From the NCBI GenBank assembly GCA_016867395.1, contig VGJS01000039.1:1-42543 (forward strand): a stretch of DNA of 42,543 nucleotides, written 5' to 3'. This DNA comes from Candidatus Handelsmanbacteria bacterium. GTDB lineage: Bacteria > Latescibacterota > UBA2968 > UBA8231. Positions 27,787 through 36,609 of the stretch are shown one piece after another. Numbering within the stretch: the stretch's first letter is position 1; each line of letters begins with the position of its first letter. The notes under the pieces are model-generated. The model saw only the letters and a list, made by a program, of their open reading frames with translations, searched no databases and was not told the origin of the DNA. The position numbers and the translations under genes were made by a program.

Positions 27787-28088
27787 GGGAGTGGCTCCTC
27801 GTCGAAGCCAAAGGCCCATTCGGCGGGGGTATGGCTCTGGGTGCGGATGACGCGGCAGTAGCGTGGGCGATCCTGCTTGGACACCGGGTGTTCGGGGATG
27901 GCGGTGATCTCTGCTTCCAGCTCGCCGGCGGGGGTACACAGGCGTAGGAGTTCGCCGACCCGGACCTCGTGGCTGGCCTTGGCCGGTTGCCCCTCCAGCC
28001 AGACCTGCCCGGCGTCACAGGCCAGCCGGGCGGCGCGACGCTGGCGGAAGAGGCCGGTGTTCTTGAGAAACAGGTCGAGGCGAGCCAT
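27783..28088 (-). CDS. Small S4-domain RNA-binding protein (Hsp15/RlbA-like)
   Basis: 101 residues. The first 60 form an S4 fold: MARLDLFLKNTGLFRQR, then ACDAGQVWLEGQPAKASHEV. Proteins of this size bind stalled 50S subunits or rRNA (Hsp15 and RlbA types). It lies between surA and the methyltransferase, 14 bp after the former. Confidence 0.85.
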   Translation of the reverse strand: MARLDLFLKNTGLFRQRRAARLACDAGQVWLEGQPAKASHEVRVGELLRLCTPAGELEAEITAIPEHPVSKQDRPRYCRVIRTQSHTPAEWAFGFDEEPLP

Positions 28089-28102
28089 GGCCGGCGGGGC
28101 AC

Positions 28103-29395
28103 TTATTTGGGGTTGGATTGCTGGGGCGGGGCAGGTTGGTGGAGAAACTCCTCGGAAAGGCGCTCCTCAATGTGGATCTGCCGTCTGTAATCCTCGATGA
28201 GCCGGCGCATGGCCGCCTCCAGTCTTTCTTCGCGCACCAGGTTCTCGATGGTAGCCTGGTCGTCGTTAATCTTAAGCAGGTGGCCGCTATCCTCGAGGAA
28301 GAAGGGGGCCGAGATCTCGCCCAGCCGCAGGTGGGCGAGATGGGGCAGGAGGAAGGCGGGCAACTGATCCTTGGGCAGGATCTGCCACAGGCCGCCCCGC
28401 TGGGCCGAGGGGAGATCCTCGGAGTATTCCCTAGCCAACTGGGCAAAGTCCTCGCCGGCCTGGGCGCGCCCCCGCAGCTCCCCGAGCTGGGCGTCGGTGC
28501 GCTCGCGGTCCTGCTGGTCCATGGGAGCGCGGGCCAGGATATGGCTGGCGCAGAGCTGCTCCTCCCGCTTCTCTCGCAGTTCAATGAGGTGGTAGCCGTA
28601 GGGGGTGATCACTGGCTCGCTGAGCTGGCCGGGCTTGAGCTGGCGGGCGGCCTCCTCGAACTCGGGAACCAGTTGGCCGCTTTTGAAGCAGCCCAGGTCC
28701 CCCCCGTTGGCGGCGCTGCCGGGGTCCTCGGAGTAACGGCGGGCCAGGTCGGCGAAGGGCTCGCCGGCCTGTAGCTTCTGGCGCACCTCCTCGATCCGGG
28801 TCCGGGCCCGCTCCATCACCTGGGGTTCGGGCTTCAACTTGACGCTGATCTTGCTCAGCGAGAGGCGCGGGGGCAGGGAGTCCCGGTAGGTCTGGCGGTA
28901 GGTCTCCAATTCCTTGCGGCCCACGTACAGGCGCATGGCCAGTTGGCCGCGCAACTGGTCGGCCAGCAGGCTGTGGCGGATATCCTTGCGGTAGCGGGTT
29001 TTGAGCTGGCGCTCGCTGAGGCCAGCCCGCTCCAGCATGGAGGCGAACTCGGCGGCGGGCATTCCCGTTTTGATCTCCTGGAGGCGCTGGCCGAGGATGG
29101 CCTCTACCTGGCTTTCGTCCACCTGCAGGCTGTCGCGCCGGGCCTTGAGCACCAGCACGTTCTCGTCGACCATCTGCTGGAGGGCCTGCTGCCGCAGGCG
29201 GGCCAGTTCCTCGGGCCGGGGCTGCTGGCGGTAGCCGCGCTCCTGGAGTTCGAGCAGCACCCGGAAATTGACCTCGGACCAGAGGATGACCTGGTTGTCG
29301 ATAACGGCAACGATGCGGTCGAGTAATTCGGGGGCGGCGCCGGCCGGCAGGGCCGCGCCCAGTCCCAGGATCAAAGCAAAGAGGAAAGGAGGCAT
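28103..29395 (-). CDS. surA: SurA-like periplasmic peptidyl-prolyl isomerase
   Basis: 430 residues with a signal peptide cut near AGA-A (20/21), an N-terminal SurA chaperone domain (RIVAVIDNQVILWSEVN), and two parvulin (PpiC) modules at about 175-290 and 290-390, seen as AARQLKPGQLSEPVITPYGY and AREYSEDLPSAQRGG. The domain order is that of SurA, which helps outer-membrane proteins mature. It follows a PpiC lipoprotein by 4 bp, so the pair is probably coupled. Confidence 0.9.
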   Translation of the reverse strand: MPPFLFALILGLGAALPAGAAPELLDRIVAVIDNQVILWSEVNFRVLLELQERGYRQQPRPEELARLRQQALQQMVDENVLVLKARRDSLQVDESQVEAILGQRLQEIKTGMPAAEFASMLERAGLSERQLKTRYRKDIRHSLLADQLRGQLAMRLYVGRKELETYRQTYRDSLPPRLSLSKISVKLKPEPQVMERARTRIEEVRQKLQAGEPFADLARRYSEDPGSAANGGDLGCFKSGQLVPEFEEAARQLKPGQLSEPVITPYGYHLIELREKREEQLCASHILARAPMDQQDRERTDAQLGELRGRAQAGEDFAQLAREYSEDLPSAQRGGLWQILPKDQLPAFLLPHLAHLRLGEISAPFFLEDSGHLLKINDDQATIENLVREERLEAAMRRLIEDYRRQIHIEERLSEEFLHQPAPPQQSNPK

Positions 29396-29399
29396 GGGC

Positions 29400-30233
29400 T
29401 TAGCGGGAGGACGAGGGACTCAGTTGGCGTTCGTCGATGGACCATTTTTTGGAACTCTTGAGGTTGGTGATCAGTTCCGCCAGGCGCTGCTGGTAGTCCT
29501 GGCGCACTAGGGCGTCGATGATCTGGGGCCGGACCTGGTCCAGTTCCTTGGTGGTGCCGGCTTCCTGGCGGTCGAGGACCTGGACCAGGTGGTAGCCATG
29601 CGAGGTTTGGATCGGTTCAGGGACCCTTTTCAAGGGCAGGCCTCGGCAGGCGTCCCACAGAGTGGGATTGTCGTCGGCGGAAAAGTACCCCAGGTCGCCG
29701 CCCCGGCCCTTGGTCTCCTGGTCCAGCGAGTGCAGGCGGGCCAACTCCTCGAAGGAGGCCCCGTTGCGCAGGGCCTGGCGCTTGGCCAGGGCATCGGCCT
29801 GGGTGGCCAGCAAGATGTGCAGGGCCCGGATCTCGGGTTTGTGGCGCCGAAAATCCTCGCGGTTCTCGGCGTAGTACTCCTGGATGGTCGCCTCGCTGAC
29901 CTGGGTGTCCTGACCTTCGAATTCGGCGTTGAGCAGAGCGGCCACCAGCAGGTCGCGGCGGGCCTGCTCCAGTAGTTGCTGGATGCGGAGCTGCTGGTCG
30001 AGCCGGCGGCTGAGCGCCTCCTGGTACAGGAGCTGCTCCTCGACCCAGCGTTCGACGAACTGGGCCTTGTCGGCCGCTCCCTGACCCATGCCGAGCTCGG
30101 CAGGCAGGTGGCTTTCCAGGTCGACGGCGGTAAGCGCCACCTCCTCGACGCGGGCCACCACTCCCTCCTCGCCAGGGGCGGTGGAACAGGCAGCCAGCAG
30201 TCCGGCGCCGCAGCAAAAGAGCAGCTTCAGCAT
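29400..30233 (-). CDS. PpiC-type peptidyl-prolyl isomerase lipoprotein
   Basis: 277 residues with a lipoprotein signal LLAAC (C16), a SurA_N-like helical part (about 40-125) and a parvulin domain (about 130-235) with ILLATQADALAKRQALRNGA and TSHGYHLVQVLD. It resembles PrsA/PpiD-family foldases. The residue R after PIQTSHGYH is in place. It lies between mfd and surA and probably shares their transcript. Confidence 0.88.
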   Translation of the reverse strand: MLKLLFCCGAGLLAACSTAPGEEGVVARVEEVALTAVDLESHLPAELGMGQGAADKAQFVERWVEEQLLYQEALSRRLDQQLRIQQLLEQARRDLLVAALLNAEFEGQDTQVSEATIQEYYAENREDFRRHKPEIRALHILLATQADALAKRQALRNGASFEELARLHSLDQETKGRGGDLGYFSADDNPTLWDACRGLPLKRVPEPIQTSHGYHLVQVLDRQEAGTTKELDQVRPQIIDALVRQDYQQRLAELITNLKSSKKWSIDERQLSPSSSR

Positions 30234-30307
30234 GGGGTCAGTCCAATAACGAGCCCTTCTGGCGCCACTCCAGAGGGGCCTTGTGGGAACCGTTTAAAAT
30301 AGACCCT

Positions 30308-33300
30308 TCAGAGGATCTCCTGCAAGATATTTTTGGCCCCTTCGAGCCGTTCCTGCTCGTCGCCGCCGGCCACCTGGGCTTCGATGGCGAACTGCTCGCC
30401 GAGGTTGAATTCGAGCTGGGCCGGGCTTTTCTCGACCAGGCGCTGGATGTCGGTGCGGGCGGGCTGGAACTCGGGAGGCCAGACCAGGCGCAGGCGCGCG
30501 CGCTCCAGTTGGACCAGCCCCACCCCCAACTGGCGGGCCATCACCTTGATCTCCATCAGGCGCAAGAGGGAGCGGGTGGGGAAGGGCATGCGGCCGAAGC
30601 GGTCCTCCAGTTCCTCCTGGATGGCCAGGAGTTCGACAAGCCGGCGGGCCCCGGCCAGGCGCTGGTAGAAGGACATCTTTTGATCGGCGTCGGGCACGTA
30701 GTCCTCGGGAATATAGGCGGTGGCGGCAATCTTGATCTCCGGCTCCACCGCCGACTCCACGGCCTCGCCCTTCAACTCGTGCATGGCCTCTTCGAGCAGG
30801 CGGCAGTACAGGTCGAAGCCTACCGCGGTGATGAAACCGTGCTGCTGGGCCCCCAGAAGATTGCCGGCCCCGCGGATCTCCATGTCGCGCATGGCGATGT
30901 TGAAACCCGAGCCCAGGTCGGCGAACTCCTCGATGGCCCGCAGGCGGAGGAGGCTTTTGCGGTTGAACTTCTTGCCCTTGGGCACCAGCAGGTAGGCAAA
31001 GGCGCGGTCTTTGGAGCGGCCCACCCGGCCGCGGATCTGGTAGAGCTGGCTCAGGCCCAAGGCGTCGGCGCGGTTGACCAGGATGGTGTTCACAGAGGGG
31101 ATGTCAATGCCCGACTCGATGATCATGGTGCAGACCAAGCAATCGTACTTCTTGTCGAGGAAGTCGTGCATGATGCCTTCGAGCTGGCGGGCCGGCATCT
31201 GACCGTGGGCCACCCCGAAACGCACCTGGGGCAAAAGCTCTTGCAGATAATCAACCAAGCTGTGGATAGACTGGACGCGGTTGTGGACAAAATATACCTG
31301 GCCGTGCCGCTCCACCTCGCGCAGGATGGCGGCGGCGATGCGCTGCTCGTCGAAGGGGAGGATCTCGGTGTGGATGGGCAGCCGATCCTGGGGCGGGGTG
31401 TTGATCACCGACATGTCGCGCGAGCCCATCAGGGCCATGTGCAGGGTGCGGGGGATGGGCGTGGCAGTGAGGGTAAGCACGTCTACTTGGCGCTTGAGCT
31501 GCTTGAGCCGCTCCTTGTGTTTGACTCCGAAACGCTGCTCCTCGTCCACCACTAAGAGGCCCAGGTCGCGGAAGCGCACGTCCTGGGAGAGCAAGCGGTG
31601 GGTGCCAATGAGAACGTCCACCTGGCCCTGGCGCAGTTTTTCGAGCACCTCCTTCTGCTGCTGGGCCGTCCGGAAGCGGCTGAGCACCTCCACGTTCACC
31701 GAGGAGTGGGCCATGCGCTCGCCGAAGGTCTGGTAGTGCTGCTGGGCCAGGATGGTGGTCGGCACCAGCACGGCCACCTGCTTGTGGTCGGCCACGGCTT
31801 TGAAGGCGGCGCGCACCGCTACCTCGGTCTTGCCGTAGCCCACGTCGCCGCAGACCAGCCTGTCCATGGGGTGGGGGGCCTCCATGTCCTGGCGCACCTC
31901 CTCCATGGTGCGCAACTGGTCGGGGGTCTCCTGAAAGGGGAAAGAGGCCTCCAGCTCGCGGTGCAGACTGGTGTCCGCCGAAAAGGCGAAGCCAAGCAGG
32001 GCCTTGCGCTCGGCGTAGAGCTGGAGCAGCTCCCCGGCCATCTTGAAGATCTCTTCCCGGGTCCGCTCCTTGAGCTTCTCCCAGGCGCTGCTGCCCAGCT
32101 TGTTGAGGAGGGGGGTCTGGCCCTCGTCGCTGGAGTACTTGCGTAGGCGGTCGAGCTGCTCCACCGGCACGAAGAGCTTGTCGGCCCCCAGGTAGGCCAC
32201 GCTGAGGCAGTCGTGAGGCCGGCCGCCGATGTCGAGGCGCTGAATCCCGAGGTAGCGGCCGATGCCGTGGTCCACGTGGACCACGAAGTCGCCCCGCTGC
32301 AGGGTGCCGGCGCTGGGGATGGGGGCGGCGGCCTTGAAGCGGCGATAGCGATAGCGGCGCTTCTGGCGGCTGAAGATCTCGTGGTCGTTGAAGAGGGCCA
32401 GCTGGGCCGCCGGATAGACGAAACCCTGGCGCAGGACGCCCAGTTCGAAACGGATCCAGTCCTCGGCGAAGATCTCCTGCAGCCGGCCGCGCTGGCCCTG
32501 GGTTTCGCACATCAGGTGCAGGGCGTAGCCTTCCTGGCCCAGGCGGGTGATCTCGGGGCGCAGCAGGCTCAGTTCCCCCTGGAAGACGCGGCAGGGCTGG
32601 GCGCCAAAGTTCAGGGCCTCGCCGCCCCGGCCCAGGGGGGCAGGCAGCAGCCGCGGGCACCGGGCCAGTTGCGCCTCCAGCCAGTCGGCCCGGTACACCA
32701 GCAGATCGGGGGGCAGCAACTGGTCGCGTGCGGCGTGGCGTTCGTACTCCTTAAGGGAAGGAGCCAGGGCCACGGCGAGGGACTCCTCCAACTCCTCGGG
32801 GGCTGGGCAGAAGACCAGCGGCTCCTTCAGGTAGGCGAAGAGCCCCTCGCCCGGGCCGTAGAGCACCGCCATCCAGGTCTCGATGCCTTCGAGAGAGGAG
32901 CCCAGCTCCAGTCGGTCGCGCAAATGGCTTAGTTGCATCTGGACCTGGTATTCGGCCTGGCGCAGACGCTGGAGGTAATCGCCGTAGAAGAGACAGCCCA
33001 GCATGACCTCGCGGGCCGGCAGGAGCAGGGCCTCCTGGCAGGGCCGCAGGGAGCGCTGGGTGGTGAGGTCGAAGCAGCGTATGGATTCGAGGCGCTCGCC
33101 GAAGAATTCGAGGCGATAGGGGTGCTCGGTGCCCACGGGATACACGTCGAGGATGCCCCCGCGCACGCTAAACTGGCCAACCCCGTCCACGGTGGGCACC
33201 CGCTCGAAGCCGGCGTCCACCAAGTGGGCGATCACCGGGTCCAGTTCCCGGTTCTGGCCGCTTTCCAGGCGCAGGGTGCCCAGGTCGAGGGCATAGGGTG

Positions 33301-33709
33301 GGATGAGGGGGGCCACCAGGGCCGCGGCCGGGGCCACGGCGATGGTGGGCTGGCCGGCCAGCAGGCGGGCGGCGGCCTCCAGGCGCAGGCCGGTGATCTC
33401 CGGGGAGGGGGAACGTTGGTCGTAGAGGCCCACGTCCCATGCGGGGAAATAACGCACCACCTCCTCGCCGGCGATGGCCTGCAGATCGTCGCGCCACTGC
33501 TCGGCCTGGTCCTCATCGGGGGCCACCACCAGCAGTGGCCGGCCCAGGCTGCGGTGGGCGTGGACCAGCAGGAAGGCGCCCAGGGTGTCGGGCAGTCCCT
33601 GAAGAAAAATCTTGCGCTCGCCGGCCTGGAGGCGGCCGACCACCTCGCGGAAGGCGGGGGTCAGCGCGGTCTTGCGGGACAGGTGGTCGAGGGATTGGGC
33701 AGAAGCCAT
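30308..33709 (-). CDS. mfd: Transcription-repair coupling factor Mfd
   Basis: 1133 residues, full length. The UvrB-homology region comes first (about 20-350), then the RNA-polymerase-interacting RID near 480-545 (GDFVVHVDHGIGRYLGI), then the RecG-like translocase with GDVGYGKTEVA near residue 620 and DEEQRFG near 723, and last the TRCF domain. It removes stalled RNA polymerase and recruits UvrA. It is first in the minus-strand run leading to SurA and beyond. Confidence 0.97.
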   Translation of the reverse strand: MASAQSLDHLSRKTALTPAFREVVGRLQAGERKIFLQGLPDTLGAFLLVHAHRSLGRPLLVVAPDEDQAEQWRDDLQAIAGEEVVRYFPAWDVGLYDQRSPSPEITGLRLEAAARLLAGQPTIAVAPAAALVAPLIPPYALDLGTLRLESGQNRELDPVIAHLVDAGFERVPTVDGVGQFSVRGGILDVYPVGTEHPYRLEFFGERLESIRCFDLTTQRSLRPCQEALLLPAREVMLGCLFYGDYLQRLRQAEYQVQMQLSHLRDRLELGSSLEGIETWMAVLYGPGEGLFAYLKEPLVFCPAPEELEESLAVALAPSLKEYERHAARDQLLPPDLLVYRADWLEAQLARCPRLLPAPLGRGGEALNFGAQPCRVFQGELSLLRPEITRLGQEGYALHLMCETQGQRGRLQEIFAEDWIRFELGVLRQGFVYPAAQLALFNDHEIFSRQKRRYRYRRFKAAAPIPSAGTLQRGDFVVHVDHGIGRYLGIQRLDIGGRPHDCLSVAYLGADKLFVPVEQLDRLRKYSSDEGQTPLLNKLGSSAWEKLKERTREEIFKMAGELLQLYAERKALLGFAFSADTSLHRELEASFPFQETPDQLRTMEEVRQDMEAPHPMDRLVCGDVGYGKTEVAVRAAFKAVADHKQVAVLVPTTILAQQHYQTFGERMAHSSVNVEVLSRFRTAQQQKEVLEKLRQGQVDVLIGTHRLLSQDVRFRDLGLLVVDEEQRFGVKHKERLKQLKRQVDVLTLTATPIPRTLHMALMGSRDMSVINTPPQDRLPIHTEILPFDEQRIAAAILREVERHGQVYFVHNRVQSIHSLVDYLQELLPQVRFGVAHGQMPARQLEGIMHDFLDKKYDCLVCTMIIESGIDIPSVNTILVNRADALGLSQLYQIRGRVGRSKDRAFAYLLVPKGKKFNRKSLLRLRAIEEFADLGSGFNIAMRDMEIRGAGNLLGAQQHGFITAVGFDLYCRLLEEAMHELKGEAVESAVEPEIKIAATAYIPEDYVPDADQKMSFYQRLAGARRLVELLAIQEELEDRFGRMPFPTRSLLRLMEIKVMARQLGVGLVQLERARLRLVWPPEFQPARTDIQRLVEKSPAQLEFNLGEQFAIEAQVAGGDEQERLEGAKNILQEIL

Positions 33710-33796
33710 GGGCGCCGGTAAGCGGGGATAGACAGTAGCGGGCGGTGGCTGTAAAATAAGGGCGGCTTCAGCACAGTGTCAAACAAGGGGTGGAGC

Positions 33797-34384
33797 ATGA
33801 GCCGGAGCAGCCATTTCTTCGCGTACCTGTCGCGGATGAAGTTCATCCAGCGCTGGGGACTGATGCGCAACACCTGCCCCGAAAACATCCAGGAGCACAG
33901 CCTGCAGGTGGCCCTGGTGGCCCACTGCCTGGCCCTGGTCCGCAACCAGGTGCTGGGCGGCCGGGTGGACGCGCAGCGGGTCATGGCCCTGGCCCTCTTC
34001 CACGAGGTGGGCGAGGTGATCACCGGGGACCTGGCCAGCCCCATCAAGTACTTCAACCCGGAGATCAAGGCCGCGTACGGGCGCATCGCGGAGGTGGCCA
34101 CCCAGCGCCTCCTGGGCATGGTGCCGGCCCCGCTGCGCGAGGAGTACCGCGGCCTGCTCTTTCCAGCGGCGGCCGACGCGGAGTGCCTGCCCCTGGTCAA
34201 GGCCGCCGACAAGCTCTGCGCTTATCTCAAGTGCCTGGAGGAGTTGAAGGCCGGCAACCAGGAGTTCTCGCAGGCCAAGGCGTCAATTGAGCGCGACCTG
34301 AGCAGGCTAGAGTCGCCGGAGGTGGCGTACTTCCTGGAGCAGTTCGCCCCGAGTTTTTCATTGACAATAGATGAATTGAATTGA
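33797..34384 (+). CDS. yfbR: YfbR-type 5'-deoxynucleotidase (HD superfamily)
   Basis: 195 residues from ATG 33797; a GTG at 33776 would add 7. It is strikingly like E. coli YfbR (SRSSHFFAYLSRMKFIQRW, EHSLQVALVAH, YLKCLEEL). The metal pair normally HD is here H69-E70 (LFHEVGEVITGD); H34 and the later D (KAADKLCAYL) are kept. YfbR removes phosphate from dNMPs. It is divergent from mfd and precedes a deacylase by 57 bp. Confidence 0.92.
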   Translation: MSRSSHFFAYLSRMKFIQRWGLMRNTCPENIQEHSLQVALVAHCLALVRNQVLGGRVDAQRVMALALFHEVGEVITGDLASPIKYFNPEIKAAYGRIAEVATQRLLGMVPAPLREEYRGLLFPAAADAECLPLVKAADKLCAYLKCLEELKAGNQEFSQAKASIERDLSRLESPEVAYFLEQFAPSFSLTIDELN

Positions 34385-34441
34385 TGGAGGTGCGCCTTGC
34401 AAAGGCCCCCCTACGCCACGCGAATTGGAGGAACAATACAG

Positions 34442-35473
34442 ATGACCCGCCAGATTGTCGGTCCCGAACAGTTGGATATGGAAAGCCCCGGCCGGCGTGA
34501 CTACTGGGTCGCCCTGGGCCACACCAGTGTCTGGGGCAGCCACCTCATCCCGTTGACGGTAATAGTGGGGCCGCAGGCCAACCCCGGCGAGGGCCTGGTG
34601 GCCTTTGGCGCCAACCACGGCAACGAGTACGAGGGGCCGGTGGCCATCAAACACCTGCTGCGCCAGATCCGCATCGAGGAGGTGCTGGGCCGCATCGTCC
34701 TGGTGCCGGTGCTCAACGTGGCCGCCTTCCGCGTCGGCGCCCGCGAGAGCACCGGGGACGACGGCTTCAACCTCAACCGCGTCTTTGTCGAGGGGGCCGG
34801 CACCACCCCGGCCATGGCCGGCATCACCCACCGCATCGCCGCCTTCGTGCGCCAGAGCATCTGGCCGCACGTCCACATCGTCATCGACCTGCACTCGGGC
34901 GGCGAGGTGGCCCGCTTCGCCCATTGGGTAGGCTTCTTCACCTGTGCCGCTTCGGAGCTGAACCAGCGCCGGGAGCAGATGGCCCGCTGGTTCGGGGTGC
35001 CCGTGGTCACCGCCGGTCCCAATGGACCTCCGGGCGGCATCCTGGGCGGGTTACACGGCGACGCCGACCACCACGGCAAGTACGCCATCGGCACCGAGCT
35101 GGGCCACGGCTCCTCGGTGGACGTGCGCGGGGTGCGCTACGCCCGGCAGGGGGTGCTGGCCGCGGCCATCCACCACGGCCTGCTCAAGGGGAAGATCGAG
35201 CCCATCGCCCACCACGCCGACGGCACCCAGCGCCTGGTGCGGATCGGGGCTTCGGTGGCGGCCCCCTATCCGGGCCACTACGAGCCCCTGGTGGACTGCG
35301 GCGAAAGGGTGGTCAGGGGGCAGACCGTGGGCCTGCTCCACGATTTCTACCGGCTCGACGAAGACCCCTTTGAGGTGGTGGCTGCGGTGGCCGGCATCGT
35401 CGTGTCCCAGGCCTGGGGGGCCCGGGTGGCGCAGGGGCAAATGATCATGATGGTGGCTGAGGAGATCGGCTAG
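34442..35473 (+). CDS. Succinylglutamate desuccinylase/aspartoacylase (AstE-AspA family) deacylase
   Basis: 343 residues from ATG 34442, with GGAGG upstream. Zinc ligands H59 and E62 (GANHGNEYEG) and H151 (DLHSGG) fit the family, and a C-terminal beta domain follows. It hydrolyses N-acyl amino acids or similar amides; the substrate is unknown. Its last 29 bp overlap the end of the convergent aminotransferase gene. Confidence 0.9.
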   Translation: MTRQIVGPEQLDMESPGRRDYWVALGHTSVWGSHLIPLTVIVGPQANPGEGLVAFGANHGNEYEGPVAIKHLLRQIRIEEVLGRIVLVPVLNVAAFRVGARESTGDDGFNLNRVFVEGAGTTPAMAGITHRIAAFVRQSIWPHVHIVIDLHSGGEVARFAHWVGFFTCAASELNQRREQMARWFGVPVVTAGPNGPPGGILGGLHGDADHHGKYAIGTELGHGSSVDVRGVRYARQGVLAAAIHHGLLKGKIEPIAHHADGTQRLVRIGASVAAPYPGHYEPLVDCGERVVRGQTVGLLHDFYRLDEDPFEVVAAVAGIVVSQAWGARVAQGQMIMMVAEEIG

Positions 35474-36596
35474 CCGCGGCGATCTCGCCCACGGTCCCGA
35501 CCAGGGTGTCCAGTTCCTCCTGGGTGGTGAAGAAGGAGACCGAGACCCGGACCCCGCTGAACTTGAGGCCGGTGGGCCGGGTGATGATCTTGCGGGTGCG
35601 CAGCGCGGTGGAGATATGCGGCCCTTCGACGCCTTCCACCCGGAAGGTGACGATGCCGGTGCACATCGCCGGGTCCTGGGGATTCTCGATGACCAGACCG
35701 GGGATGGTCTCCAGGTGGCGGCGCAGCACGGCGGCCAGGGCCTTCACCTGCGCCTCGATACGGGGGATGCCCAGACCCTGGATATAGTCAGTGGCCGCGG
35801 CGCTGGCGTAGTAGTAGGGCGGGGGGACCGCGGCGAACTCGAAGCGCCGCGCCCCCGAGGAACCGAAGTAGTTGGCGCTCGAAGGCACCACCCGCAGCTT
35901 CTCCTGCCACGATTTCTCCACGTACAGGGCCCCGGCGGTGTAGGGGCCGAACATCCATTTATAAGCCAGCAGACTGTAGAAGTCGGCGCCGAGTTGGGAC
36001 AGGTTCACCGGGAACTGCCCCAGGGACTGGGCGCCATCGTAGAGCACGGGCACCCCGCGTTGGTGGGCCAGTTCGACGATGGCCCGGGCCGGCAGCCGGG
36101 TGCCGGTGTCGGTGGTGACGTGGCTGAGGGCCAGCAGGCGGGTCCGGGGGGTGATCAGGTCTTCGAGGCGCTGGAGGATCTGGGCCTCTCCCCCGCCGAT
36201 GGGCAGGAAGCGCAACTGCACCCCGTGGGAAGTGGTGAGGCGCTCGGCGGGCATCTGGACCGCCGGGTGCTCCTCGTCGGTGAGGATGAGTTCGTCCCCC
36301 GGCTGCCAGTCGAATCCGTTGAAGACCGTGGTGGTGCCATCGGCCACCCCGTGGGTTAGGCAGAGGTCTGCGGCCTCGACGCCGCAGAAGCGGGCCAATT
36401 TCCCCCGTGTCTCCTCCAACCGCTCGCTGTGGCGCTGGTAGTCCATGATCAGCGGGGGACCGCGGCGGGCGATCTCCTGGTACTCGCTCACCAAGGTCTG
36501 GGTGACGGCCTCCAGGCCGGGGGCGATGCCGCCGGTGTTGAGGTAGATGCACTCGCGGGTCAGGGGGAGCTGGGCGCGGATCGCGGCGATGTCCAT
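35445..36596 (-). CDS. Class V PLP-dependent aminotransferase (isopenicillin-N-epimerase/cysteine-desulfurase-like)
   Basis: About 383 residues from ATG 36596. Conserved are IYLNTGGIAP near the start, THGVADGTT, D in LYDGAQSLG, and the Schiff-base Lys in LLAYKWMFGPYTAGALYVE. The fold is that of fold-type-I class V; epimerase, desulfurase and aminotransferase roles are possible. It lies 13 bp after the DapA-family gene, so the two probably form a unit. Confidence 0.88.
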   Translation of the reverse strand: MDIAAIRAQLPLTRECIYLNTGGIAPGLEAVTQTLVSEYQEIARRGPPLIMDYQRHSERLEETRGKLARFCGVEAADLCLTHGVADGTTTVFNGFDWQPGDELILTDEEHPAVQMPAERLTTSHGVQLRFLPIGGGEAQILQRLEDLITPRTRLLALSHVTTDTGTRLPARAIVELAHQRGVPVLYDGAQSLGQFPVNLSQLGADFYSLLAYKWMFGPYTAGALYVEKSWQEKLRVVPSSANYFGSSGARRFEFAAVPPPYYYASAAATDYIQGLGIPRIEAQVKALAAVLRRHLETIPGLVIENPQDPAMCTGIVTFRVEGVEGPHISTALRTRKIITRPTGLKFSGVRVSVSFFTTQEELDTLVGTVGEIAAASRSPQPPS

Positions 36597-36609
36597 AGGG
36601 GTTCCTGTC

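Noticed and set aside
30281..31555. A 424-residue plus-strand open frame opposite mfd
   Set aside because: Antisense to a complete Mfd; no recognisable domain.
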